DNA from: an uncultured Bacteroidia bacterium
GTDB taxonomy: Bacteria; Bacteroidota; Bacteroidia; Bacteroidales; Prolixibacteraceae
NCBI GenBank assembly: GCA_903923905.1
Contig: CAIXZH010000101.1
Coordinates: forward strand, 62,001-126,000
Direction: 5' to 3'
DNA length: 64,000 bases
In this document: positions 44,011 to 53,817 of the stretch, in pieces
Layout of the letters: each line of letters opens with the position of its first letter
Numbering within the stretch: the first letter of the stretch is position 1
Position numbers and translations under genes: made by a program
The notes under the pieces: generated by a model
Told to the model about the DNA's origin: nothing
The model's database searches: none
What the model saw: only the letters and a program-made list of their open reading frames with translations

Positions 44011-45099
44011 ATGATTAGAACTCCGTTTTACGAGATTCATAAGCAATGTAATGCCAAAATCGTTGAATTTGGCGGATTTGAAATGCCAGTGGAATATACA
44101 GGTATTAAAGATGAACATATGACTGTCCGCAATGGTGTAGGGGTTTTTGATGTCTCACACATGGGTGAAATATGGGTTAAAGGTCCAAATGCCTTATCTT
44201 TTATTCAAAAGGTAACTTCAAATGATGCCTCCATTCTGCAAACAGGACAGGCACAATATTCCTGTTTCCCGAATGGTAAAGGGGGTATTGTTGATGATTT
44301 ACTGGTTTACTACTTTGAACCAAATAAATACATGTTAGTGGTTAATGCTTCCAATATTCAAAAAGACTGGGATTGGCTTGTGTCTCAAAATGATTTGGGT
44401 GCAGAGTTGGAGAATGCTTCCTCCAAAATCAGCCAATTAGCTGTTCAGGGTCCCAAAGCTTTAAAAGTTTTGCAGAAACTAACCGATACAGATCTTGGAT
44501 CGATTAAATACTATACGTTTAAAGTTGGCCGTTTTGCTGGTATAGATGATGTAATTATTTCAGCTACAGGATATACCGGAGCTGGTGGTTTTGAACTCTA
44601 TTTTTATAATGAATCAGCCCGGCAGATCTGGGAGGCCCTCTTTGAAGCAGGGAAAGAAGAAGAAATTAAGCCGATAGGCCTTGGCGCACGTGATACACTT
44701 AGACTCGAAATGGGATATTGTCTTTATGGTAATGACATTGATGACACCACCTCTCCAATCGAGGCTGGTTTGGGATGGATTACCAAATTTTCGGATGATA
44801 AGGAGTTTATTGACAAGGATTTTTTTCTTCGTCAAAAGAGGGAAGGGGTTACACGCAGGTTAAAAGGATTTGAAATGATCGACAGGGGAATTCCGCGTCA
44901 TGGGTATGAGATTGTTGATTCCAAAGGAGTTGTTATTGGTGTAGTAACTTCGGGTACCCAGTCACCTGTGCTGGACAAGGGAATTGGAATGGGGTATATT
45001 CACAAGGATTTCAGCTATTTGGACACCGAAATATTTATTCTCGTACGAAATAAACGCTTGAAGGCTAAGATTGTAAATATGCCGTTTATCCAGGTCTGA
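44011..45099 (+). CDS. gcvT: Glycine cleavage system aminomethyltransferase (T-protein)
   Basis: Tetrahydrofolate-dependent T-protein of the glycine cleavage system: takes the aminomethyl group from lipoylated H-protein, releasing ammonia and 5,10-methylene-THF. Starting at 44011 ([13 protein letters not shown]), the length is 362 residues, normal for GcvT. Hallmarks are [35 protein letters not shown] and [22 protein letters not shown]. The ATG at 43963 would add 16 residues not found in the family. The gcvH and gcvP genes are not in the window. No glycine riboswitch was recognised upstream. Confidence 0.95.
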   Translation: MIRTPFYEIHKQCNAKIVEFGGFEMPVEYTGIKDEHMTVRNGVGVFDVSHMGEIWVKGPNALSFIQKVTSNDASILQTGQAQYSCFPNGKGGIVDDLLVYYFEPNKYMLVVNASNIQKDWDWLVSQNDLGAELENASSKISQLAVQGPKALKVLQKLTDTDLGSIKYYTFKVGRFAGIDDVIISATGYTGAGGFELYFYNESARQIWEALFEAGKEEEIKPIGLGARDTLRLEMGYCLYGNDIDDTTSPIEAGLGWITKFSDDKEFIDKDFFLRQKREGVTRRLKGFEMIDRGIPRHGYEIVDSKGVVIGVVTSGTQSPVLDKGIGMGYIHKDFSYLDTEIFILVRNKRLKAKIVNMPFIQV

Positions 45100-45479
45100 A
45101 TTGGTGAGAATTTCGATTACCAGCCCGGAAAGTTTTGTGAAAATTGCAGATGGCTGTAATTTGCTCTTAAGTGGATTAAATTCCATTGCCAGACAATTTT
45201 TTTATTTTTTATTTAAATCATTAAAGATTAGCGTCTCCCCAGATGGATTTGCCAGTTGCTACCTGCCAGTTGCAGGTAACTTCAAGTGAGAATTGTGAAA
45301 AACAAACGAAACTTCCTGAATTTAAAAATTACCTTATTTCATTGAAATCTTGCCCTATTTCTGACAAATGTGTTAATTTTGCAAATAGGAACAGGATGCT
45401 TTGATATGCTGTTCCATTTTAGTAATTTTCAGAGCTATGTCATCTAATTTTAATATTTATCACCTTTAATTTCCACCAA
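45100..45479. other. 380-bp intergenic region between gcvT and serC
   Basis: No gene is seen. It has a 9-bp direct repeat GCCAGTTGC (45251-45259, 45265-45273) embedded in a small inverted repeat (TACCTG/CAGGTA, 45260-45278) that may act as gcvT transcript end, then the serC promoter (45350-45381) and a leader with a 7-bp inverted repeat (45388-45415). Confidence 0.6.
45350..45381 (+). promoter_or_regulatory. Predicted promoter for serC
   Basis: TTG (45350-45352) and TAATTTTG (45374-45381) are 21 bp apart, a good Bacteroidota promoter. An inverted repeat GGAACAG/CTGTTCC (45388-45394 and 45409-45415) begins at the predicted transcription start and could be an operator or a leader hairpin. Confidence 0.6.
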
Positions 45480-46550
45480 ATGAAAAAGCACAATTTTTAC
45501 GCAGGTCCATCGATTTTACCTGAATACACGATTCAGAAAACTGCCGAAGCAATCCTGAATTTTGCGGGTACATCCCTTTCTGTACTGGAAATTTCGCATC
45601 GTAGTAAAGAGTTTATTGCGGTAATGAATCAGGCCATTTCATTGGTAAAGGAGTTACTTGAAGTGCCTGAGGGTTATGAAGTCCTGTTTCTTCAGGGAGG
45701 AGCAAGTACTCAGTTTTATATGGTCCCCTTTAACCTGCTCAAAACAAAGGCAGGCTATTATAATACGGGTGTCTGGGCCTCAAAAGCGTTGAAAGAAGCT
45801 AAGTTTTTCGGTGAAGTTGTTGAGGTAGCCACTTCAAAAGATAAAAATTACAATTATATTCCTAAAAATGTTGTGATTCCTTCTGACATTGACTATTTGC
45901 ATATTACCACAAATAATACCATTTTTGGAACGCAGATTTACAAAGATATCGATGCCCCTGTTCCATTAGTTGCCGATATGTCATCTGACATCTTTAGCCG
46001 CCCGATCGATGTTTCCAAATACGACCTTATTTATGCCGGGGCACAAAAAAACCTTGCTCCTGCCGGTGTAACATTGGTTATTGTGAAGAAAGACGCACTG
46101 GGAAAGGCAGGACGTCCTATCCCTACCATGATCAATTACCTGACACATATTGAAGGGGAATCAATGTTTAATACCCCACCTTGCCTTCCTGTCTTTTCGG
46201 CCCTTCAGACCTTGACCTGGTTAAAGGATAACGGTGGGATTAAGGCGATGGAAATTAAGAATCTTGCCAAGGCAAAATTATTGTACGACGAGATTGACCG
46301 CAATAAAATGTTTGTTTGCCCTGTTCCTGATCCGGAAGATCGTTCACGAATGAATGTGACCTTTGTAATGGCTCCGGGTTATGAGGAACTCGAAAAACAT
46401 TTCCTGGCTAAAGCAAAGGAATTGAATATTTTAGGAATAGAAGGTCATCGGAGTGTAGGTGGATTCAGGGCTTCAATTTACAATGCTATGCCTATAGAAA
46501 GTGTGGCTGTGCTGGTAGCTGCGATGAAGGAATTTGAATCACAAAACTAA
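45480..46550 (+). CDS. serC: Phosphoserine aminotransferase
   Basis: PLP enzyme converting 3-phosphohydroxypyruvate and glutamate to phosphoserine in serine synthesis; it also acts in pyridoxine synthesis in some bacteria. The 356-residue length and segments [31 protein letters not shown], the PLP-lysine motif [11 protein letters not shown] (near residue 191) and [17 protein letters not shown] identify it. A DUF1015 gene begins 3 bp after the stop. In many Bacteroidota serA lies between serC and DUF1015; it is absent here. Confidence 0.97.
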   Translation: MKKHNFYAGPSILPEYTIQKTAEAILNFAGTSLSVLEISHRSKEFIAVMNQAISLVKELLEVPEGYEVLFLQGGASTQFYMVPFNLLKTKAGYYNTGVWASKALKEAKFFGEVVEVATSKDKNYNYIPKNVVIPSDIDYLHITTNNTIFGTQIYKDIDAPVPLVADMSSDIFSRPIDVSKYDLIYAGAQKNLAPAGVTLVIVKKDALGKAGRPIPTMINYLTHIEGESMFNTPPCLPVFSALQTLTWLKDNGGIKAMEIKNLAKAKLLYDEIDRNKMFVCPVPDPEDRSRMNVTFVMAPGYEELEKHFLAKAKELNILGIEGHRSVGGFRASIYNAMPIESVAVLVAAMKEFESQN

Positions 46551-46553
46551 ATT

Positions 46554-47801
46554 ATGGCAGTATTAAAACCTTTTAAAGGACTGAGACCACCGGTCGATCT
46601 GGCCTCAAAAGTGGCATCACGTCCTTATGACGTACTGAATTCGGAAGAAGCCCGCATTGAGGCAACCGGAAACCCATATACTTTATTGCATATCATCAAG
46701 CCGGAGATCGATTTTCCATCCGGGACCGACGAACATGATGCGGCTGTTTATCAAAAAGCAGCTCAAAATCTCGATTTGTGGCGAAAACAAAATTGGCTGG
46801 TTAAGGATGACCGTGATCTGCTTTATATTTATGCACAGACTATGGACGGAAGAACTCAATATGGAATTGTAGGTTGTGCTTCGGTTGACGATTACCTTAA
46901 TGGTGTGATCCGGAAGCATGAACTCACCCGCAGCGACAAAGAAGAAGATCGGATGAAACACGTCCGGGTTACCAATGCCAATATGGAACCGGTGTTTTTT
47001 GCATATCCTGCAGTCAAAGAGTTAGATACAATAGTGAAAAATATTGTATCATCACAGTCACCGGTTTATGATTTTGTAGCTGAGGATGGTTTTGGCCACC
47101 ATTTCTGGGTCGTCGATGATCTTCAGACTATTGAGGAGATTGTTCGGTTATTTGCTCAGATCCCCGCTACCTATGTTGCTGACGGGCATCATAGAACAGC
47201 TGCCGCAGCACTTGTCGGGAAAGAAAAGAGGGCAAATAATCCAAATCATACAGGGGATGAAGAATATAACTATTTCCTTGCTGTCCATTTCCCGGATAAT
47301 CAGTTAAACATTATTGATTACAACAGGACAGTAAAAGATCTTAATGGTCTTTCGCCCAATGAGTTGGTGCAAAAAATTGGCCAGGATTTCGACGTTCTGA
47401 AAACGGGCAGCGAAATTTACAAACCGGATCAGTTGCATACCTTCAGTATGTATCTCGAAGGAGAGTGGTCTCAGTTGGTGACTAAGCCAGGTCGTTACAA
47501 TGACAATGATCCGATCGGTGTCTTGGATGTTACGATACTTTCAAGTCTTATTTTGGATAAAATACTGGGAATTAAAGATTTAAGAACAGATAAGCGAATC
47601 GATTTTGTAGGTGGCATTCGAGGATTGGGGGAATTAAAAGCCAGGGTTGATTCCGGAGAAATGAAGGTGGCCTTCGCGCTCTATCCTGTTTCAATGAAAC
47701 AACTGATCAACATAGCCGATTCAGGGAACATTATGCCTCCAAAAACAACCTGGTTTGAGCCTAAACTCAGATCTGGTCTGGTTATTCATGAATTGGAATA
47801 A
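46554..47801 (+). CDS. DUF1015 family protein, linked to serine biosynthesis by context
   Basis: A 415-residue protein of the DUF1015 family (PF06245), whose biochemical role I cannot name with certainty. Family features include the opening KPFKGLRPP, ASRPYDVLNSEEARIEATGNPYTLLHI, the IRKHELTRSDKEEDRMKHV segment and YVADGHHRTAAA. The conserved HE-x-T and DGHHR motifs look like phosphoryl or metal-binding sites. It is very close to serC (3 bp), so it is co-expressed, and the family is repeatedly found beside serC/serA in Bacteroidota and other phyla, which argues for a role in serine metabolism. Confidence 0.9.
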   Translation: MAVLKPFKGLRPPVDLASKVASRPYDVLNSEEARIEATGNPYTLLHIIKPEIDFPSGTDEHDAAVYQKAAQNLDLWRKQNWLVKDDRDLLYIYAQTMDGRTQYGIVGCASVDDYLNGVIRKHELTRSDKEEDRMKHVRVTNANMEPVFFAYPAVKELDTIVKNIVSSQSPVYDFVAEDGFGHHFWVVDDLQTIEEIVRLFAQIPATYVADGHHRTAAAALVGKEKRANNPNHTGDEEYNYFLAVHFPDNQLNIIDYNRTVKDLNGLSPNELVQKIGQDFDVLKTGSEIYKPDQLHTFSMYLEGEWSQLVTKPGRYNDNDPIGVLDVTILSSLILDKILGIKDLRTDKRIDFVGGIRGLGELKARVDSGEMKVAFALYPVSMKQLINIADSGNIMPPKTTWFEPKLRSGLVIHELE

Positions 47802-47830
47802 CTAAATATCAACTATTCCATAATCTTTTG

Positions 47831-47885
47831 AATAGTGATAGCTTCTCTCCAAGTGAAACTATCACTATTTTATTTTTGCCGGGAG
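47831..47885 (+). terminator. Terminator of serC-DUF1015
   Basis: AATAGTGATAG (47831-47841) pairs perfectly with CTATCACTATT (47869-47879), with extra pairs inside the loop, followed by TTTATTTTTG. It ends the serC operon and lies before the convergent beta-barrel gene. Confidence 0.75.
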
Positions 47886-47939
47886 TTAAGCTGTTACCAT
47901 CACATTTCACAATCTATTTCTGAATTGTCTGTAAATCAG

Positions 47940-48644
47940 CTACAACTTCGGGTGTTGAAGAATACCAGTTTCAACTGATTTCTTCCCCCTTTTTTTATTA
48001 ATCTGAAAGAGGTAGGTAAGCTTAACCTGGATTCCGTTGCTTTGGGATATTGAATAGGTATATTTATTCGGATCAAACAGATTAGGCAGACTATAAAACC
48101 CACGCCCTTCCAGAGCAATGGCACCCCCTCTTTTTAAGTGATATTCCATCCCCAGACCAACGGTGAAAAGCAAATCAATTTTACTGCTGGTTGGTTGTCC
48201 GAATAATTCATTGTATTTAGCATTGTCAGGCTGACTTACGGACGGATCTTTAAATTTCTCTTTTTCTGAAATCTCATAGGCAAATTCGGGGCCTAAATTG
48301 AGAATAAATCTCATGGCTTTTTTCCCGATATTGATATGAGTCATTATGGGTACACCTACATAGTTGATGCGACGGGAATAACCCACAGAATCCATTTTCC
48401 ACCCTTTCTGGGTATAATTCAACTCTACCTGAAATCCAATATGTGGCTCGGAGATCAGTCTGAACATCAATCCGGCCGAATTTCCCTGCAGGTATGATTC
48501 TGAAATGTTGGGGTAAAACCTCACTTTTGAAAAAGTCATCCCCCCTGATGCCCCTATATATAACTCAGTTTTAAAATCAGTCGGTTGTCCAAAAGCAGCA
48601 ACTGAGCATACAGTGATCAGCAATAAAGTAAGGTATTTCTTCAT
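47940..48644 (-). CDS. Outer membrane beta-barrel protein (PorT-like family)
   Basis: A 234-residue protein with a signal peptide (about 1-19, VCSVAAFGQ) and alternating hydrophobic strands typical of the small outer-membrane barrel/PorT group of Bacteroidota: YIGASGGMTFSKV, SAGLMFRLISEPHIGFQVELNYTQKGW, RFILNLGPEFAYEIS, GVQ-type late strands ending in KLTYLFQIN. PorT itself takes part in T9SS assembly, but this family is broad and many members have no known role. It is monocistronic and convergent with DUF1015. Confidence 0.75.
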   Translation of the reverse strand: MKKYLTLLLITVCSVAAFGQPTDFKTELYIGASGGMTFSKVRFYPNISESYLQGNSAGLMFRLISEPHIGFQVELNYTQKGWKMDSVGYSRRINYVGVPIMTHINIGKKAMRFILNLGPEFAYEISEKEKFKDPSVSQPDNAKYNELFGQPTSSKIDLLFTVGLGMEYHLKRGGAIALEGRGFYSLPNLFDPNKYTYSISQSNGIQVKLTYLFQINKKRGKKSVETGILQHPKL

Positions 48645-48780
48645 GCAATTGATTAAAGTTCAATCCAAATTTGTCAGGGTGTAAAGATAAAAAAAATAGC
48701 ATGGATGACTAAACAGAATAATGCATCTGCTTAACAAATTTCAAATGCAAGTTTATAGGTGTAATTAGCCCCTTTTGTTA

Positions 48781-48803
48781 TACATTTGGGTGAAAATTCA
48801 CCC
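48781..48803 (+). promoter_or_regulatory. -7 box overlapping a GGGTGAA/TTCACCC inverted repeat before yggS
   Basis: TACATTTG (48781-48788) fits the -7 consensus. Its last G begins a 7-bp inverted repeat, GGGTGAA-AA-TTCACCC (48788-48803), which ends 2 bp before the ATG at 48806. Transcription would start inside the repeat, giving an almost leaderless message. No clear -33 box was seen. Confidence 0.5.
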
Positions 48804-48805
48804 TA

Positions 48806-49483
48806 ATGACAATTGCAGATAATCTAAATAAAATTCGTGTCACCTTGCCAACAGGTGTTCAGCTTGTTGCGGTTTCAAAAACGAAAAGTAACGAGGAGAT
48901 TATGGAAGCTTACCGGGCCGGTCAACGGATCTTTGGAGAGAATAAAGTTCAGGAACTCGTGAGGAAATGGGAATCTTTGCCTAAAGATATTGAATGGCAT
49001 TTTATTGGCCATTTGCAATCGAATAAAGTAAAGGCAATTGCTCCGTTTATTTCGATGATCCATGCGGTGGATAGTTTGAAGATTCTTAAAACCATAAATG
49101 AGGAGGCCCAACACGCCGGAAGAATAATCCCTTGCCTGCTTCAGTTTCATATTGCCAGCGAAGAGAGCAAATTTGGCTTTTTGCCGGATGAGGCAGAGGA
49201 ACTCTTCTCCATGACCCATCTATCTGAATTATTGAATGTTGCGATATCAGGCGTTATGGGGATGGCCACTAATACAGAGGATGTGTCAGAGATCAATCGT
49301 GAATTTTCAACCCTTTGCGGTTTATTTCACCAGTTAAAAACCGGTTTTTTTCAGGGAAATGATCACTTTCGCGAAATATCTATGGGGATGTCGCATGATT
49401 ACCTGCTAGCGATCGAAAATGGCAGTACCATGGTCCGGATCGGCAGTACAATTTTTGGAGAACGGTGTATTGCCGGCAAATAA
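48806..49483 (+). CDS. YggS/PLPBP family pyridoxal-5'-phosphate homeostasis protein
   Basis: Single-domain alanine-racemase-fold protein (225 residues) that binds PLP and helps control vitamin B6 and amino-acid pools; it has no known catalysis. The PLP lysine is Lys25 in QLVAVSKTKSNEEI. Other family segments are GENKVQEL, WHFIGHLQSNKVK, HAVDSL and the C-terminal EISMGMSHDYLLAIENGSTMVRIGSTIFGER (in part). Its stop is 3 bp before the next ATG, so it may be transcribed with the large adhesin gene, an association without obvious functional sense. Confidence 0.94.
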   Translation: MTIADNLNKIRVTLPTGVQLVAVSKTKSNEEIMEAYRAGQRIFGENKVQELVRKWESLPKDIEWHFIGHLQSNKVKAIAPFISMIHAVDSLKILKTINEEAQHAGRIIPCLLQFHIASEESKFGFLPDEAEELFSMTHLSELLNVAISGVMGMATNTEDVSEINREFSTLCGLFHQLKTGFFQGNDHFREISMGMSHDYLLAIENGSTMVRIGSTIFGERCIAGK

Positions 49484-49486
49484 ATA

Positions 49487-52400
49487 ATGAATTCTACTTC
49501 TAAGGCAAAACATTTGAAAACCAGGTTTCTTATTGCATTGATTTTTACCTTTGGCGTTATTGTGACCAAAGGGGCAGACAGCCTAACCATTAACCTGAAC
49601 AACAATTCTCCAGTTCAATACTGTAATACTCCGGTTCCCATTGCCGATTCAATAACTATAAACGCTACATTCCAGGTTACCGGGATGAAAATTTCAATTA
49701 GCCAGGGTTTTATTCCGGGTGAGGATGAATTAACCTATTTGGGTTCGGTTAATTCTATTTATGGAACCTGGTATCCGGCACAAGGATATCTTTTGCTCCA
49801 GGGGAATTCAAGTTCAACCCTGCAGAATTACCAGGACGCCATTCGGTTAGTCAAATATAAAAATGACAAATCTATTCCCACCTTAGGCGATAGAAAGATT
49901 TCCATATCGCTGATCAACGCAGATTACCTGCCTGCAACAGGTCATTTTTACCGTTTTATTTCACGCCCCGGAATTTCATGGTCAGAAGCCAAAGCTGAAG
50001 CATCTTCTGATTCGATGATGTATTATGGATTAAGAGGTTATCTGGCAACAGTTACCAGCCAGGCTGAAAATGATTTTATCCGGTTAAAAACCAAGGGGGT
50101 AGGTTGGATTGGCGCTTCCGATCATGCAATTGAAGGTGACTGGCGATGGGTTACAGGTCCTGAAGGTGCGGAAGATAGTGGCCAGGGGCGATTATTTTGG
50201 CGGGGAAGAAGAAACCAATATACTGCAGGAGTGCCTGGAACAGGGCCTGTATCCGGACAATATATCAATTGGAATACTGGAGAGCCAAATGATTGTTGTG
50301 AAGATAATGTGCCACATGAGGAGGATTATGCACATATTACTTTTTTCCAAGGAAATTCGGCTGATTCTTATAAATGGAACGATCTTCCCGATTCCGGAGG
50401 TACAGGAGATTTTTTGCCAGCAGGTTACCTGATTGAGTATGGAGGTATGCCTGGGGATCCGAATGTGCAACTTTCTGCAACTCTCGATTTATTGGTGAAC
50501 ACTATGATTTTTAAAACCGGCACTGTTTCTCCCATTTGTGCAGGTGATACAATAACACTCAATCAGCCGGACCGGGGTGCTGTTCCCGGAACATATATCT
50601 GGTCTCCTTCTGGATCGCTCTTAAATGCATCTATGGCTAATCCTGTTGCATCTCCAACTATCCCTACAACCTATTATGTCACCGGAACTCGTGGAATCTG
50701 CATTGATTCAGCACATTACGCTGTATCGGTAAACCCGTTGCCGATTGTAAACCTTGGTAATGATACGACAATTTGTAATCCTGCAAGTATTGTTCTGAAT
50801 GCCGGAGCTTCCTATTCAAGTTATAAGTGGTCACCTGATTCTGAATCAACTCAGTCTATTGTTGTAAAAAAGAATGGAATTTACGGTGTTATTGTTTCTG
50901 ATGCCCACGGATGCAAAGCTACAGATCAGATAAATGTTTCCTTTACGGACAATCCCAAAATCGATTTTTCGAAACTTGATACGTTGATATGCGGAAAGAA
51001 ATCTGACCTTCTTGCTATTTCAAGTGACAAAGGGAGCTTTACCATCCAAAGGCTAAGCGATGGGTTTAATTTCAGTAATCTGAATATTTCGGTTCCCGAT
51101 TTTGGGACATATCAGTTTTTGATCAAATCAACTGACAATTTTTCATGTTATTCGGATTCAACCATTAATTTGGGATTTCATGATATTCCTACGGTTTCAT
51201 TATCAATTGATTCAACAACTTGTTATCACTATAATCTTGATGCTTCATATATTGGTAACGCCAATTCCAATATTTCAAAATTTACCTGGGTCTTTGGAGG
51301 TGATACTATTGTCAGTGGCATAGGACTCGTAAATGAGAAAATACCACTTGGGGTTAATCAAACTAAGCGTGATCTCGTTCTGAATGTAGTACAATATGGT
51401 TGTTCAAATCAATATACCATCCCGGATATCCGGGTTATCCCCACTTTGAGTTTGTCTGTTAAGGATTCTATTCTTTGCATGCCTTTAGGTTTTGATTTTT
51501 CAGCTTCAAATACGGAAACAGGTGTAGTATATTTATGGGATTTCGGGGACGGAACAAGTGGAACAGGTACAAATCTGACGCACCAATATTCCCAATCGGG
51601 ATGGTATGATATCAAACTGACCGTTACTACGGATAAATTGTGTTCCAACACGGCTTCAGTTAAAAATATGGTGTTTGCTGCACCAATACCCGATATCGCA
51701 TTCTCCCTTTCACCTGACAGTTGTCTGGATCCTGGAGTTAATCAAATTTACTATACTGGAATTATCGGCACTGATGCCGATAAATATTACTGGGACCTTA
51801 AAGCTTTTGATCCATCAGAGATCGTCAAAGATCCTCTTCAGACTAAAGGACCACTTCTTTTTGATTTAAAAACCCAACCTCGGGCCAATCTTGATTTAAA
51901 AGTGATTTCTGCATATGGATGTCAAAGTGTACAGCAACGTATTTTGATAAAACGAAAACCGGATTTTTCAATGATCGCAGACTTGACTGCCGGGTGCATT
52001 CCCTTTAAGCCAGAATTGTCAGGAAAGGTCAATGACAATGTTGATCAGGTCGCTTTTTCCTGGGACTTTGGTGATGGAACTTCTGGAACCGGATCACCGG
52101 TTTTGCACACCTATGAAATTTCTAATAAAAAATACACTATCAATCTGAAAGGTAAGTCATCAATATCCGGCTGTTCCAATCTGCAAATTTTCAAGGATAC
52201 TCTTGAAACTTATCCTCAGCCTGTAGCAAAATTCAGCATGAGCGATTCGATCGTTTATAACGACAAACCCAAAGTTGATTTTATCAATACCAGCTCCGGA
52301 GCGGTCTCGTGGACCTGGAATTTCGGTGATGGAATAACCTCCGTTTTGGAAAGCCCTACCCATGATTATACAGTCACCGGAGGTCGAATGGTTAAGTTGA

Positions 52401-52744
52401 CAGTAAGTAACGATTTTAATTGTATAGATTCTGTTTCACATCACATCCTGATTGCTTTTGACCGTATTTTCCCTCCAAATGGTTTTTCACCTAATGCCCT
52501 AACTGCTGTGGATCGGATATTTTTACTCGATGCAGAGGGAATTATATCTGAGGGGTATCATTTTGTTGTCCTAAGCCGATGGGATGATGTTGTATTCGAG
52601 GTGAAGGATGAAAAAAAAGGATGGGACGGGCATATGAAGGATGGATCCTTTGCTCCTGCAGGTTCTTATCTTTGGATTCTTAATTTTACAGATTTTCTGG
52701 GACGAAAACACCGACAGACTGGTACGGTAACGCTGATCTATTGA
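49487..52744 (+). CDS. T9SS-exported adhesin with C-type lectin domain, PKD repeats and type B sorting domain
   Basis: Large cell-surface protein of 1085 residues. Order: hydrophobic signal (about 12-30), an N-terminal segment (30-150), a C-type lectin domain (about 153-318) with EPN (266-268) and WND (297-299) motifs, the pattern of mannose-type calcium-dependent sugar binding, an Ig-like region, PKD domains (YLWDFGDGTSG about 682, FSWDFGDGTSG about 860, WTWNFGDGIT about 944), and a C-terminal gliding-motility/T9SS type B (CHU_C) domain (PNGFSPNALTAVDRIF to GWDGHMKDGSFAPAGSYLWIL, TGTVTLIY). It is convergent with and adjacent to a PorP/SprF gene, the usual partner of such sorting domains. The ligand is not known. 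Confidence 0.9.
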   Translation: MNSTSKAKHLKTRFLIALIFTFGVIVTKGADSLTINLNNNSPVQYCNTPVPIADSITINATFQVTGMKISISQGFIPGEDELTYLGSVNSIYGTWYPAQGYLLLQGNSSSTLQNYQDAIRLVKYKNDKSIPTLGDRKISISLINADYLPATGHFYRFISRPGISWSEAKAEASSDSMMYYGLRGYLATVTSQAENDFIRLKTKGVGWIGASDHAIEGDWRWVTGPEGAEDSGQGRLFWRGRRNQYTAGVPGTGPVSGQYINWNTGEPNDCCEDNVPHEEDYAHITFFQGNSADSYKWNDLPDSGGTGDFLPAGYLIEYGGMPGDPNVQLSATLDLLVNTMIFKTGTVSPICAGDTITLNQPDRGAVPGTYIWSPSGSLLNASMANPVASPTIPTTYYVTGTRGICIDSAHYAVSVNPLPIVNLGNDTTICNPASIVLNAGASYSSYKWSPDSESTQSIVVKKNGIYGVIVSDAHGCKATDQINVSFTDNPKIDFSKLDTLICGKKSDLLAISSDKGSFTIQRLSDGFNFSNLNISVPDFGTYQFLIKSTDNFSCYSDSTINLGFHDIPTVSLSIDSTTCYHYNLDASYIGNANSNISKFTWVFGGDTIVSGIGLVNEKIPLGVNQTKRDLVLNVVQYGCSNQYTIPDIRVIPTLSLSVKDSILCMPLGFDFSASNTETGVVYLWDFGDGTSGTGTNLTHQYSQSGWYDIKLTVTTDKLCSNTASVKNMVFAAPIPDIAFSLSPDSCLDPGVNQIYYTGIIGTDADKYYWDLKAFDPSEIVKDPLQTKGPLLFDLKTQPRANLDLKVISAYGCQSVQQRILIKRKPDFSMIADLTAGCIPFKPELSGKVNDNVDQVAFSWDFGDGTSGTGSPVLHTYEISNKKYTINLKGKSSISGCSNLQIFKDTLETYPQPVAKFSMSDSIVYNDKPKVDFINTSSGAVSWTWNFGDGITSVLESPTHDYTVTGGRMVKLTVSNDFNCIDSVSHHILIAFDRIFPPNGFSPNALTAVDRIFLLDAEGIISEGYHFVVLSRWDDVVFEVKDEKKGWDGHMKDGSFAPAGSYLWILNFTDFLGRKHRQTGTVTLIY

Positions 52745-52748
52745 TTCC

Positions 52749-53786
52749 CTACATTTGGGGTATCTCCATGGTCCTGAAGAAACGGCTTCTGTGGGCTTCT
52801 CCAAAATAAAAAATCATGGAAATCTCATGCGAACCATGGCTGTAAACAGAAGTATTGGATAAGGAATAGTCAAAACTGTATCCTAACTGAAATTTCTCTG
52901 TCTGATAACCGACCATGGCGACAATAGAATTTGGTCTGATTGATAGATTATTGCGATACCATAATCCGAAAGTCAGCCAATCCTCTTTCATATAAAGGCC
53001 TGCATTTATCTGCCTGAATGATCCCTGCTGCTGGTAAACAAGATTTGGGGATAACGTGAATTCACGGGATAATAAGCCGCGATGAAAATCGTGTCCCTTA
53101 GCTCCTGCATGAAGGGTCATTTTCAAAGGAAGCCTACCCAACTGATCGCCGGTAATTACCGATTGGTCCGGTTGTGTGAGGTGGTGAAGGGCTAATCCAA
53201 AGTAAACGTCATCCATCTGCCCGACCACACCAAATGAGAAATCCGGCATAAGCTTTTGTCCATTCTCAGCCATCAGAGGATAATTTCCCGTGACCGTTCC
53301 GGTTCCCTGGTCGATCATGCCGGGAAATATCAGTCCTGAAATATTGAATTGCTTGTAAATGAACCCGGTCTGCAGAGCCAGGGAGAAAAACAGCCGGTCA
53401 TTGACATTAAAATGCTCTGCATAGACGAATGAAGCGTATAAACTGCTGATAACTCCATTTAATTGAACATCATACATCATTTGAAAACCAATACCTCCCC
53501 GGGTACTGGTAACGAACTTATCGTATGCTAAATTATATGTCACATAGGTATTCCCCTGTTTCGGATATTGGTTCCGGTAATTTAAAGCGACCCTTGGCAA
53601 GGCATTGGTACCTGTAAAAGCCGGATTCAGATAGAGGGGATTGGCATAAAATTGTGAAAATTCAGGATCCTGCCCTTTCAATTGAAGGGCAGTACTCATT
53701 AAGATAATCAAAGTAAATAATAAAATACTTTTAAAAGCGGAATTTGGACTATTGGTCATCCCATTTGGTGGGAAAGAATTGTTCAT
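52749..53786 (-). CDS. PorP/SprF-family T9SS outer membrane protein
   Basis: A 345-residue outer membrane barrel of the PorP/SprF family. Family features: QDPEFSQFYANPLYLNPAFTGT directly after the signal (about 1-38), ALNYRNQYP, and FGLALHHLTQPDQS, with a Phe-rich C terminus. SprF-type proteins dock and retain T9SS cargo bearing type B C-terminal domains. It converges with the adhesin gene at 4 bp distance (stops 52744 and 52749), so this copy is likely dedicated to that cargo even though it is on the other strand. Confidence 0.93.
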   Translation of the reverse strand: MNNSFPPNGMTNSPNSAFKSILLFTLIILMSTALQLKGQDPEFSQFYANPLYLNPAFTGTNALPRVALNYRNQYPKQGNTYVTYNLAYDKFVTSTRGGIGFQMMYDVQLNGVISSLYASFVYAEHFNVNDRLFFSLALQTGFIYKQFNISGLIFPGMIDQGTGTVTGNYPLMAENGQKLMPDFSFGVVGQMDDVYFGLALHHLTQPDQSVITGDQLGRLPLKMTLHAGAKGHDFHRGLLSREFTLSPNLVYQQQGSFRQINAGLYMKEDWLTFGLWYRNNLSIRPNSIVAMVGYQTEKFQLGYSFDYSLSNTSVYSHGSHEISMIFYFGEAHRSRFFRTMEIPQM

Positions 53787-53817
53787 GGTTGCTTGGCCTG
53801 CATTTTTACTCGTATGT

